64,000 bases of DNA from an uncultured Kushneria sp. (lineage in GTDB: Bacteria > Pseudomonadota > Gammaproteobacteria > Pseudomonadales > Halomonadaceae): assembly GCF_947497025.1 (NCBI RefSeq), contig NZ_CANMFC010000003.1, positions 124,001-188,000 on the forward strand, read 5' to 3'. Below the pieces are notes generated by a model, which was given only the letters and a program-made list of their open reading frames with translations, was not told the origin of the DNA and did no database searches. The position numbers and the translations under genes were made by a program. Shown one piece after another: positions 11,251 through 18,982 of the stretch (positions within the stretch are counted from its first letter, which is position 1; each line of letters starts with the position of its first letter).

Positions 11251-13209
11251 TCAGGCAGGGCGTGCCACCAGCGAACGCGTCTCTTCACGAGCTTCGATCA
11301 GCACGACGTTCAGGACGTCACCCAGTCGATAGCGCAGTTCGCCGCCAATGTTGATCAAACCTTCCTTGTCATCAATGGCCACAGCGTCACGATCGGTATG
11401 CAGCATGGAGGCGGGCACAAAGGCCGAGGCGCCATTGGCTGACAGACGAACGCGAAGACCACCGCGGCGGATATCAACGATTTCGCCTTCAAAGGTGGTC
11501 TCGCTGGCGACGGCATCGGTCAGGTAGCGAACGTAGAGCCAGTCCTTGACGTCGCGTTCTGCCATGCGGTTCAGGCGTCGGCGCTCGCTCAGGTGATCAG
11601 TCACCGACACATCGGTCGCCTTGTCATGCTCGGCGTCGCCGCGCAGTACCTGCTTGATCAGGCGGTGATTGATCATGTCGCCGTATTTACGGATCGGGGA
11701 GGTCCAGGTGGCATAGGCCGGCAGACCCATGCCGAAGTGCGGTCCCGGTTCACTCTGCATGACGCTGTAGCCCTGGAAGCGGCGAAGGCGGGCATCAAGC
11801 CAGGCATCCTTGCGCTCATCGAGCTGATGACGAAGTGCGCGCCAGGCCGCAATATCGTTGAACTGCTCCGGAGTGGCCTCGACCGACTGGCTGGCCAGAA
11901 ATGCCTGGGCCTGTTCGGCCTTTTCAGTGGCAATGCCCTGATGCACATTGAAGATGCCGTGGCCGACGTGCTTGCTGAGCAGGTTGGCGCAGCAGACATT
12001 GGCGGCAATCATGGCTTCTTCCACCATGCGATGACCGATACGACGCTCTTCCGTGACGATATCCAGCACGTTGCCGGTCTCATCAAGCTTGAAGACATAG
12101 TCGGGACGGTCACCAAAGACCAGCGCATGCTGCTGACGCCAGGTCTGGCGTGCTTTGGTCAATCCGGCCAAAGCCTTGATCTGCGCCTCGCCCTGTTCAA
12201 AGTCCGGCGTCCATGACGGCGTCGTACCGGCTTCGAGCGCCTCGATATAATCAGAGACCTGCTCGTAGTTCAGACGGGCCTTTGAGCTCACGGTGGCGGC
12301 CTCAAAGTGATACTCACCGATCACGCCATCAGCACCGACTTCAAGCGTGCAGACCAGCGCAGGACGGTTTTCGTCCTGTTTGAGCGAACACAGGTCATCG
12401 GCCAGCGGCTCGGGCAGCATGGTCACGTTCTGGCCCGGCAGATAGACGGTGAAGGCACGCTGACGTGCTTCCTGGTCGACCCTGTCGCCCTGCTCGACAT
12501 AGGCCGTGGGGTCGGCAATGGCGACCTTCATGCGGAAGCGGCCGTCGTCCAGCGCCTCAACGCTGAGTGCGTCGTCCATGTCGGTCGTGGTGGCATTGTC
12601 GATGGTAAAAAAAGCCACATCGGTCAGATCACGACGTTCCAGACCTTCTTCGCGCAGGGGCCAGTCATTACCGGCTTCCGGCGAAGCCTGCTCCAGCGCA
12701 TGACGTGCCAGGGTCACGCGCCATGGCACTGACGGATGTGAGCCTTCTGCAATGACGTCATCGATCTGGACAAAAAAACCGCGATCGTTTTCACGCAGCG
12801 GATGACGCAGCAGGTGGGCCACTACCCAGTCGCCTTCATTGAGCGTGTTCTCCTCGATACTGCGATGAGTGCGGGCACGCAGCGCTATATTGATGGAGGG
12901 ATGATCAGGAACGACAGAAAGACGCCCGTCACGCTTTTTGACGCGACCGATGAAGCGGCCGAGGCCGGCTTCAATCAGGCTTTCCGGCTCGACACTCTTG
13001 CGTTCTTTCTCCTCGTTGAGCACGGCTTCGACACGATCACCGTGTACGACCTGCTTCATGGCGGGGGGCGGCACGAAAAAGGACTGGCCGTCGTCGGTTT
13101 CCAAAAAACCGTAACCCTTGTCGGTGGCCTTGATCACACCGGTCACACGGGGTGTTTTTTCACGGATATTTTGCTTGAGCTGGGCGAGCTGGCTGTTGTT
13201 CGAGAGCAT
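11251..13209 (-). CDS. rnb: Exoribonuclease II
   Basis: Processive 3'-5' exoribonuclease. The protein aligns by eye along its length with E. coli RNase II: the LAQLKQNIREKTPRVTGVIKA start, two cold-shock OB domains, the RNB catalytic core with the Asp cluster in TIDNATTTDMDDAL, the WTSPIRKYGDMINHRL motif, and a C-terminal S1 domain ending ETRSLVARPA. The ORF track begins 45 codons earlier, but the ATG at 13209 (MLSNNSQLAQLKQ) matches the family start and gives 652 residues against 644 in E. coli. The length and absence of a Lys-rich tail distinguish it from RNase R. Confidence 0.95.
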   Translation of the reverse strand: MLSNNSQLAQLKQNIREKTPRVTGVIKATDKGYGFLETDDGQSFFVPPPAMKQVVHGDRVEAVLNEEKERKSVEPESLIEAGLGRFIGRVKKRDGRLSVVPDHPSINIALRARTHRSIEENTLNEGDWVVAHLLRHPLRENDRGFFVQIDDVIAEGSHPSVPWRVTLARHALEQASPEAGNDWPLREEGLERRDLTDVAFFTIDNATTTDMDDALSVEALDDGRFRMKVAIADPTAYVEQGDRVDQEARQRAFTVYLPGQNVTMLPEPLADDLCSLKQDENRPALVCTLEVGADGVIGEYHFEAATVSSKARLNYEQVSDYIEALEAGTTPSWTPDFEQGEAQIKALAGLTKARQTWRQQHALVFGDRPDYVFKLDETGNVLDIVTEERRIGHRMVEEAMIAANVCCANLLSKHVGHGIFNVHQGIATEKAEQAQAFLASQSVEATPEQFNDIAAWRALRHQLDERKDAWLDARLRRFQGYSVMQSEPGPHFGMGLPAYATWTSPIRKYGDMINHRLIKQVLRGDAEHDKATDVSVTDHLSERRRLNRMAERDVKDWLYVRYLTDAVASETTFEGEIVDIRRGGLRVRLSANGASAFVPASMLHTDRDAVAIDDKEGLINIGGELRYRLGDVLNVVLIEAREETRSLVARPA

Positions 13210-13309
13210 CTCGTTAATCGGTTGGGGAATCGGGGGCCCACTATAAGGCCTCATACGACCCGGTGAAAGAGGCACCCTGACCACCGGGTGGTGGCAGGGG
13301 AGGCACGGA

Positions 13310-13936
13310 TTATCCCAGCACCTGTTCGATGGGCCGATTGCCATCGAGCAAAACGATCTCGGTGGGGGCGGGCGTATGGCGTTCCAGCAGGGTCAAAAGC
13401 GCCGTGGCGACGTTGTCTCGTGAGACGTCTCCGGTAGCGGCCTGTTCTGCATCGGTTTCGATGTGATCGCTGCCGGTGTCGTCGCTGAGTCGGCCCGGAC
13501 GCAAAATGACATGCTCAAGGCCTGAAGACTGCAGATAGGCATCGGCGGCGCGCTTGGCAACCAGATAGGGTTTGAGCTTTTCCGGACCTTCAAGCGGGTC
13601 GACATGCAGGGTGCTGACCATGAAAAAGCGCCGGATTCCGTGTTCTCTTGCAAGGTCGATGGCACGCATCGCGCCATTGAGATCCACCATCAGCGTATGG
13701 TCCAGGCCGGTCGAGGCGCCGGAGCCGGCAGTAAAGACCACCTGGTCGCAGTCTTCAAACGCATGGGCCATTTCGCCGGTCAAATCGCCCGTGATGGTGT
13801 CAACGCCGAGCGACTCAAAAAACGCCTTTTGCTGCTCATCGCGCACCATGGCGCGAACCGGGTGACCGCGGCGGGCGGCCTGCTCGCAAAGACGACGACC
13901 AATCTTGCCGTTGGCGCCAATGATCAATGTGGTCAT
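13310..13936 (-). CDS. NAD(P)-binding atypical short-chain dehydrogenase (NmrA/YwnB-like)
   Basis: A 208-residue Rossmann-fold protein. The dinucleotide motif is LIIGANGKIGRRLCEQAA at the N-terminus, and the YLVAKRAADAYL segment occupies the place of the SDR Tyr-x3-Lys pair. ILRPGRLSDD near residue 150 is typical of the atypical SDR_a5 group. The start is ATG at 13936 with AGAGG nine bases upstream; the TTG two codons earlier in the ORF track is less likely. It lies 100 bp upstream of rnb in the same direction. The substrate cannot be inferred. Confidence 0.85.
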   Translation of the reverse strand: MTTLIIGANGKIGRRLCEQAARRGHPVRAMVRDEQQKAFFESLGVDTITGDLTGEMAHAFEDCDQVVFTAGSGASTGLDHTLMVDLNGAMRAIDLAREHGIRRFFMVSTLHVDPLEGPEKLKPYLVAKRAADAYLQSSGLEHVILRPGRLSDDTGSDHIETDAEQAATGDVSRDNVATALLTLLERHTPAPTEIVLLDGNRPIEQVLG

Positions 13937-13960
13937 TACCAATACCTCTTGTCTGAAGAC

Positions 13961-14010
13961 CTTGATTGAAGACAGTGCAGCGCTGCTTGATTGAAGACAA
14001 TGCAGCGCTG
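13961..14010. repeat. 25-bp tandem duplication between divergent genes
   Basis: CTTGATTGAAGACAGTGCAGCGCTG is followed directly by a second copy with one change (G to A at unit position 15). It occupies the intergenic space between the divergent SDR gene and nagA, about 100 bp before the nagA start, where operator sites would be expected. Confidence 0.9.
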
Positions 14011-14107
14011 AAGATATGACGGTATTGAATTGGGGTGTCGTGAAGGAATATCAATCAGGACACTTTCAATGAGGCGGGCCACGCATGGGCAGACAGGGAA
14101 ACGGGCG

Positions 14108-15226
14108 ATGACACTGGAAGGCAACATACTGACGCCGGAAGGGTGGTTCAAGGGCGAGCTGACGTTCCGGCAAGGCCGGATCGCCGGGATCAGCGGGACA
14201 CCGGTGGATCCTGAAGACCCGGTGGATCCTGAAGACAATGATGCGCCGCGAATCATCCCGGGGTTTATCGATCTGCACGTTCATGGTGGCGGTGGAGCGG
14301 ATCTGATGGAAGGTGGCGACGCGCTGGCCGTGCTGGCCCGCACGCATGCCCGATTTGGCACCACAAGCCTTCTGGGCACCAGCATGACGGCCTCCCGGGA
14401 GGCACTTTTACAGGCCTTTCGTGATGCCGGAAGTGTCATGGCCACGCCGCCTGCTCGGGCAGCCGACATTCTGGGTATTCACCTTGAAGGACCCTTCATC
14501 AGTCCAGACATGCTGGGTGCCCAGCCACCTCACGCCCGCCCGGGAACGCTTGAAGCGTTTGACGAGCTTGATGCGCTGGCGCCCATTCGTGTCATTACCA
14601 TGGCGTCGGAAATCGAGGGGCACATGGCCTTGATCGAGGCGCTGGCCGCCCGCGGCGTCAGGGTCCAGCTGGGGCACACGGCCGCCACGCATGATCAGTG
14701 TGTCGAGGCGCTTCATCTCGGTGCCAGGGGCTTTACCCACCTTTATAACGCCATGGGCGGGCTGCATCATCGCGCGCCCGGCGTCGTGGGCGCGGCACTG
14801 GCACACGCCGACTACGCCGAACTGATCGGGGATCTGATTCATGTCGAGCCCGGCGCTCTGCTGGCCGCGCGCCGTGCCATACCGCATCTTTATGTGGTCA
14901 CCGACGCCACGGCAGCGGCAGGCATGCCCGATGGCGAATATCGCCTGGGCGAGCACCGGGTCTTCAAGCACGGTGACAGCGTACGTCTGGCCGATGGCGG
15001 GCTGGCCGGCAGCGCCCTGACCATGGATGTGGCGCTGCGCAATCTGACCGGGCTCGGGCTCACGCTTGCAGAAGCCTCCCAGCGCCTGTCGCTGTGGCCG
15101 GCGCGCTATCTGGGGTTAAATGATCGCGGGATGCTCGCGCCGGGCTGTCGCGCCGATATTGTAACGCTCTCTTCAAACCTTGATGTCGAACAGGTGTGGG
15201 TTGCCGGGTGTCCGGTGATCGAATGA
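14108..15226 (+). CDS. nagA: N-acetylglucosamine-6-phosphate deacetylase
   Basis: Amidohydrolase that converts GlcNAc-6-P to GlcN-6-P, the first cytoplasmic step after PTS uptake. Metal and substrate motifs are visible in order: PGFIDLHVHGGGG, GIHLEGPFISPDMLGA, GHTAATHDQC, THLYNAMGGLHHRAPG and the catalytic Asp in YVVTDATAAAGMPDG. The ATG at 14108 (MTLEGNILTPEGW) has AGGG about ten bases upstream and gives 372 residues; the ORF track starts earlier at a TTG. Residues near 33-44 contain a perfectly duplicated six-residue unit PVDPED (see repeat). It is first gene of the nag cluster. Confidence 0.95.
   Translation: MTLEGNILTPEGWFKGELTFRQGRIAGISGTPVDPEDPVDPEDNDAPRIIPGFIDLHVHGGGGADLMEGGDALAVLARTHARFGTTSLLGTSMTASREALLQAFRDAGSVMATPPARAADILGIHLEGPFISPDMLGAQPPHARPGTLEAFDELDALAPIRVITMASEIEGHMALIEALAARGVRVQLGHTAATHDQCVEALHLGARGFTHLYNAMGGLHHRAPGVVGAALAHADYAELIGDLIHVEPGALLAARRAIPHLYVVTDATAAAGMPDGEYRLGEHRVFKHGDSVRLADGGLAGSALTMDVALRNLTGLGLTLAEASQRLSLWPARYLGLNDRGMLAPGCRADIVTLSSNLDVEQVWVAGCPVIE
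14201..14236. repeat. Perfect 18-bp in-frame tandem duplication in nagA
   Basis: CCGGTGGATCCTGAAGAC occurs twice head to tail and encodes PVDPED twice. It falls in the N-terminal beta-sandwich region, where a loop extension is likely tolerated. The unit length is a multiple of three, so the frame is kept. Confidence 0.95.
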
Positions 15227-15275
15227 CCTGCCCGGCGGTTTATCCTTTTTGCGACCCTGAAACCGGAGAGTGATC

Positions 15276-16295
15276 ATGTCCCTGATGCGCGACGAGGCGC
15301 TGAGTGCACCACAACGCATTGCCGAGCAGTGGCGTGTCAATCGCGACACCATGGCGCAGCTGGGCGAGGTACTGCGTCATCGACCCCTGCATGACGCCAT
15401 GACCGTGGCGCGCGGCAGCTCCGATCACGCGGCCGCCTATTTTGCCCGACTGATGATGCAGATGACCGGCCGGCCCTGTGCGTCTTTGCCGCTGTCGCTG
15501 TGCACGCTGGATGATACCGTCTGGCAGGTCGAACATACCCTGGCGCTGGCCGTGTCACAGTCGGGGCGCAGCCCTGATCTGATCGAGGCGCAAAAGGCCC
15601 TGAAAAGTGGTGGAGCCCTGAGCCTTGCCATGGTCAATGCCATGGATTCGCCGCTGGCCCACGGCGCCGATCATGTGATCGACCTACAGGCCGGGGAAGA
15701 AAAAAGCGTGGCCGCCACCAAAAGCTTTCTGGCCACGCTCTCGGCCAGTGCCTCGGTAATGGCGCACTGGCAGCAGGACCACGCTCTGCTGGAAGGGCTG
15801 GCCGCGCTGCCCGAGTCACTGGCACAGGCCTGTCGCCATGAGTGGGACTTCGGCGTAGAGGCGTTGCGTGATGTGGACAAGCTTTTGGTCATCGGCCGCG
15901 GCGCCGGTCTGCCGATCGCTCAGGAAGCGGCGCTCAAGTTCAAGGAAACCTGCGTGATTCAGGCCGAAGCCTTCAGCGGTGCCGAGGTGCAGCACGGGCC
16001 GATGGCGCTGGTGGGGCGCGACTATTCCGTGCTGATTCTGGCGCCAAAGGGTAATGCGCAGAAGGGACTTGTGGCGCTTGCCGACACCTTTCGCGCGCGC
16101 GGGGCGCGAGTGCTGCTGGCGGCCGATGCCTCGGTAGCCTCGCGAGACCTCACCGTGGCCGACGCGCCGCACGAGGCCCTGGCGCCCCTTTGTGCCATTC
16201 AGAGCTTTTATTTAATGATTGAGGCACTGTCGCGGGTAACAGGGCATGATCCCGACCGCCCCGAATTTCTTGACAAGGTCACTCAGACGCGCTGA
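15276..16295 (+). CDS. nagB-II: SIS-domain glucosamine-6-phosphate deaminase (NagB-II type)
   Basis: Two tandem sugar-isomerase (SIS) domains, 339 residues, without the glutaminase domain of GlmS. ARGSSDHAAAYFARL marks the first phosphosugar-binding loop, SQSGRSPDLIEA the second, EEKSVAATKSF follows, and the second SIS domain has RGAGLPIAQEAALKFKET and EVQHGPMAL. This architecture, next to nagA and a GlcNAc PTS, fits the NagB-II type deaminase that replaces classical NagB in Shewanella and many other proteobacteria. The start is ATG at 15276 with GGAGAG six bases upstream. It converts GlcN-6-P to fructose-6-P and ammonia. Confidence 0.88.
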   Translation: MSLMRDEALSAPQRIAEQWRVNRDTMAQLGEVLRHRPLHDAMTVARGSSDHAAAYFARLMMQMTGRPCASLPLSLCTLDDTVWQVEHTLALAVSQSGRSPDLIEAQKALKSGGALSLAMVNAMDSPLAHGADHVIDLQAGEEKSVAATKSFLATLSASASVMAHWQQDHALLEGLAALPESLAQACRHEWDFGVEALRDVDKLLVIGRGAGLPIAQEAALKFKETCVIQAEAFSGAEVQHGPMALVGRDYSVLILAPKGNAQKGLVALADTFRARGARVLLAADASVASRDLTVADAPHEALAPLCAIQSFYLMIEALSRVTGHDPDRPEFLDKVTQTR

Positions 16296-16363
16296 AGGCG
16301 TGTCGGTGTGAACCAACTGACAGGACGGCCATGACGCCATGACAATGACAACAGGACCCTCTC

Positions 16364-18982
16364 ATGTCCGAGACTGCTGATCCGACGCCTGCGCAGACGC
16401 TGCTGCATGCGCCCCTGAAAGCGGTGCTGGTGCCGCTTGATCAGGTCCCCGATCCCGTGTTTGCCCAGCAGACCATGGGACCGGGCATTGCGATGGAACC
16501 GCTGGAGTCGCAGCTGTTCGCCCCCTGTGACGGCGAGGTGGTGCATCTGGCACGCACGCGCCATGCCCTGACGCTCAAGACCGATCAGGGTTGCGATATT
16601 CTGATTCACCTTGGGCTGGATACCGTGGACCTGGAAGGTGAGGGCATCACCGTACATGTAGCCCCGGGCGATCGCGTCCAGCGTGGCGATCTGTTGTGGG
16701 ATTTCGATGCGGATCTTCTGGCCTGCCGGGCATTGAGCCTGATCACGCCGCTGGTCGTGACCAGCAATGATCAATGGCGCTGTGAGCTTGAGAAGGCAAC
16801 ACCCGGCAGTGTGATCGAGCGCGGCGCACCGCTGATGACGCTTGTGGCGCTGTCTGCAAGCGCATCTTCCGGTATGGCGGAGGGCGCCAACAATGAATAC
16901 CGCGAGCAGGTCACGCTGGCGCTGGCCGCCGGGTTGCACGCGCGTCCGGCAGCGCGTCTGCGCGGCATTGCCCGACAGTATGATTGTACCCTCGTGCTTG
17001 AGCGCGGCGAGCATCAGGCCGACGCCGCCAGTCTGACAGCGTTGATGGGGCTCTCCCTGCGTCATGGCGATACGCTGGCCATCATTGCGCGTGGCTCCAA
17101 TGCTGCCGCCGCTCTGGGTGAGGCCGCCGCGCTCTTGACCACGCCGGAAGCCGTCGAGAATGATCCCGTTCATGGCGGGCAGACTGATGAGGCGCCAGCG
17201 GCAGTGCCCACCGGCAATGACACTACCGCCTATGGGCTGATGGCCAGTCCGGGCCTCGCCGTGGGTCCGCTGGTGCGCCTTGAGCGTTCCCGCATTGAGA
17301 TCAATGCTGAGCGTGAAGAAAGTGCCGAGGCCGCCGAGCGACAGCTGGCGGAAGCCATCAATGCGCTCAACGACACACTGATCAACGACATCAAGCAGGC
17401 ACGGGAGCACGGGCGTCGCGAAGAGGCCGATATTCTGGAAGCGCATCAGGCCTGGCTGGATGACCCGGCCCTGCGGGAGGAGAGCCTGGCGCATATCCAG
17501 GCCGGGCGCAGCGCTGCCTTTGCCTGGCGAGAGGTGCTGGAAAGCCGCGCCAGGACGCTTCGTCAGAGTGAGAACCGACTGCTGGCCGCGCGTGCCGATG
17601 ACCTGCGTGATTTACAGGAGCGGCTGGTCGCGCTGCTGGTGCCGCACGCCGCAGCAGCCAGTCATGTCGAGATGGCACCGGGTGCCATCGTGGTGGCCGA
17701 GGAGATCACGCCTTCGCAGTTGCTGGCGCTGGATCGCGTGGCACCTGCCGGCCTCTGTCTGGCCGGTGGGGGCACGACCTCGCACGTGGCACTGCTGGCG
17801 CGGGCTCGCGGCCTGCCCTGTCTGGCCGCCATGGGCGCCGGGCTCATGGCGGCCCTGGGCCACCATGAAGGGGCCACCGCCATTCTGGATGCGCAAAAGG
17901 GGTCGTTGACCTTCAGGCCAACGCCGGATCAGCTGGATGACGCACGCGAGCAGGTCGAGCAGGCACAGACGAGGGCCATGGCCGAGCGCGCGGTCGCCCA
18001 TGAGTCAGCTCGCACGCAGGACAACGCAATGATCGAGGTCTGTGCCAACGTTGCAGACCCCGAAGAAGCCCGCCTGGCCCATGAGGCCGGCGCCGATGGA
18101 ATCGGGCTGATGCGCAGCGAGTTCCTGTTCATGGCACGCAAGCAGGCGCCGGATCAGGAAACACAGCGCGAGATCTACCAGCAGGCGCTGGACAGTATGG
18201 GGTCCCATTCGGTCATTATCCGCACGCTGGATATCGGCGCCGACAAGCAGCTCGATTATCTCTCGCTGCCCCGTGTGCCCAATCCGGCGCTGGGCACGCG
18301 CGGCGTACGTTTAATGACGCGCCATCAGGCGCTGCTGGACGTTCAGCTCCGTGCGCTGTTATCGGTCAGGCCGTTGGACCGCCTGCGTATCATGGTGCCC
18401 ATGGTGACCGAGGCCGCTGAACTGGTGGCCGTGCGCGAGCGTATCGAGGCCCTGGCCCGTGAAATGAATCTTGAGGAGCGGCCCGAACTGGGGGCGATGA
18501 TCGAGGTCCCTGCCGCCGCCCTGTGTGCTGACCGGATCGCGCGCGTGGCGGATTTTCTCTCCATTGGCACCAATGACCTGACCCAGTACACCCTGGCCAT
18601 GGACCGGGAGGACCCTGACCTGGCCGGTCGCGCCGATGTACTGCACCCCGCGGTTCTGCGATTGATCGACATGACCGTGAAGGGCGCCTCCGGTCACCGT
18701 TGTCCGGTGGGGGTGTGCGGTGCCGCAGCGGGCGACCCGCAGGCCTGGGCGGCGCTGGTGGCGCTCGGCGTGGACGAGCTTTCAGTGGAGCCGGCGCGTG
18801 TGGCTGCCATCAAGGCCGGTATTCGATGGCTGGACCGCGCGGCCCTGGCCCGCCGGCTGCGCGAATGGCTCGATGACGCCATTGACAGTGTCACTCTGCG
18901 ACAGCGCCTGGAACAGTGGTTGAGCGAGCAGGCATCGACCTCTACAACAATCCATCAGGGAGCACCACGCAATGCGATTTGA
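16364..18982 (+). CDS. nagF: Fused PTS protein EIIA(Glc-type)-HPr-EI
   Basis: One 872-residue polypeptide carries three phosphotransfer modules. EIIA of the Crr type occupies about 1-165, with active His82 in DILIHLGLDTV and the assisting His67. HPr occupies about 178-260, with His192 in AAGLHARPAARL. Enzyme I occupies about 287-855, with phospho-His473 in GGGTTSHVALLARA, the PEP-binding LSIGTNDLTQYTL and the C-terminal CPVGVCGAAAGDP. It therefore takes phosphate from PEP down to EIIA without help. It overlaps nagE by 11 bp, so the partner EIICB is translated with it. The name NagF follows the same arrangement in pseudomonads. Confidence 0.93.
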   Translation: MSETADPTPAQTLLHAPLKAVLVPLDQVPDPVFAQQTMGPGIAMEPLESQLFAPCDGEVVHLARTRHALTLKTDQGCDILIHLGLDTVDLEGEGITVHVAPGDRVQRGDLLWDFDADLLACRALSLITPLVVTSNDQWRCELEKATPGSVIERGAPLMTLVALSASASSGMAEGANNEYREQVTLALAAGLHARPAARLRGIARQYDCTLVLERGEHQADAASLTALMGLSLRHGDTLAIIARGSNAAAALGEAAALLTTPEAVENDPVHGGQTDEAPAAVPTGNDTTAYGLMASPGLAVGPLVRLERSRIEINAEREESAEAAERQLAEAINALNDTLINDIKQAREHGRREEADILEAHQAWLDDPALREESLAHIQAGRSAAFAWREVLESRARTLRQSENRLLAARADDLRDLQERLVALLVPHAAAASHVEMAPGAIVVAEEITPSQLLALDRVAPAGLCLAGGGTTSHVALLARARGLPCLAAMGAGLMAALGHHEGATAILDAQKGSLTFRPTPDQLDDAREQVEQAQTRAMAERAVAHESARTQDNAMIEVCANVADPEEARLAHEAGADGIGLMRSEFLFMARKQAPDQETQREIYQQALDSMGSHSVIIRTLDIGADKQLDYLSLPRVPNPALGTRGVRLMTRHQALLDVQLRALLSVRPLDRLRIMVPMVTEAAELVAVRERIEALAREMNLEERPELGAMIEVPAAALCADRIARVADFLSIGTNDLTQYTLAMDREDPDLAGRADVLHPAVLRLIDMTVKGASGHRCPVGVCGAAAGDPQAWAALVALGVDELSVEPARVAAIKAGIRWLDRAALARRLREWLDDAIDSVTLRQRLEQWLSEQASTSTTIHQGAPRNAI

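Noticed and set aside
11251-13344. RNase R as an alternative to RNase II
   Set aside because: The N-terminus, the length of about 650 and the lack of an N-terminal HTH and a Lys-rich tail fit RNase II. The 45 N-terminal codons before 13209 look like untranslated leader.
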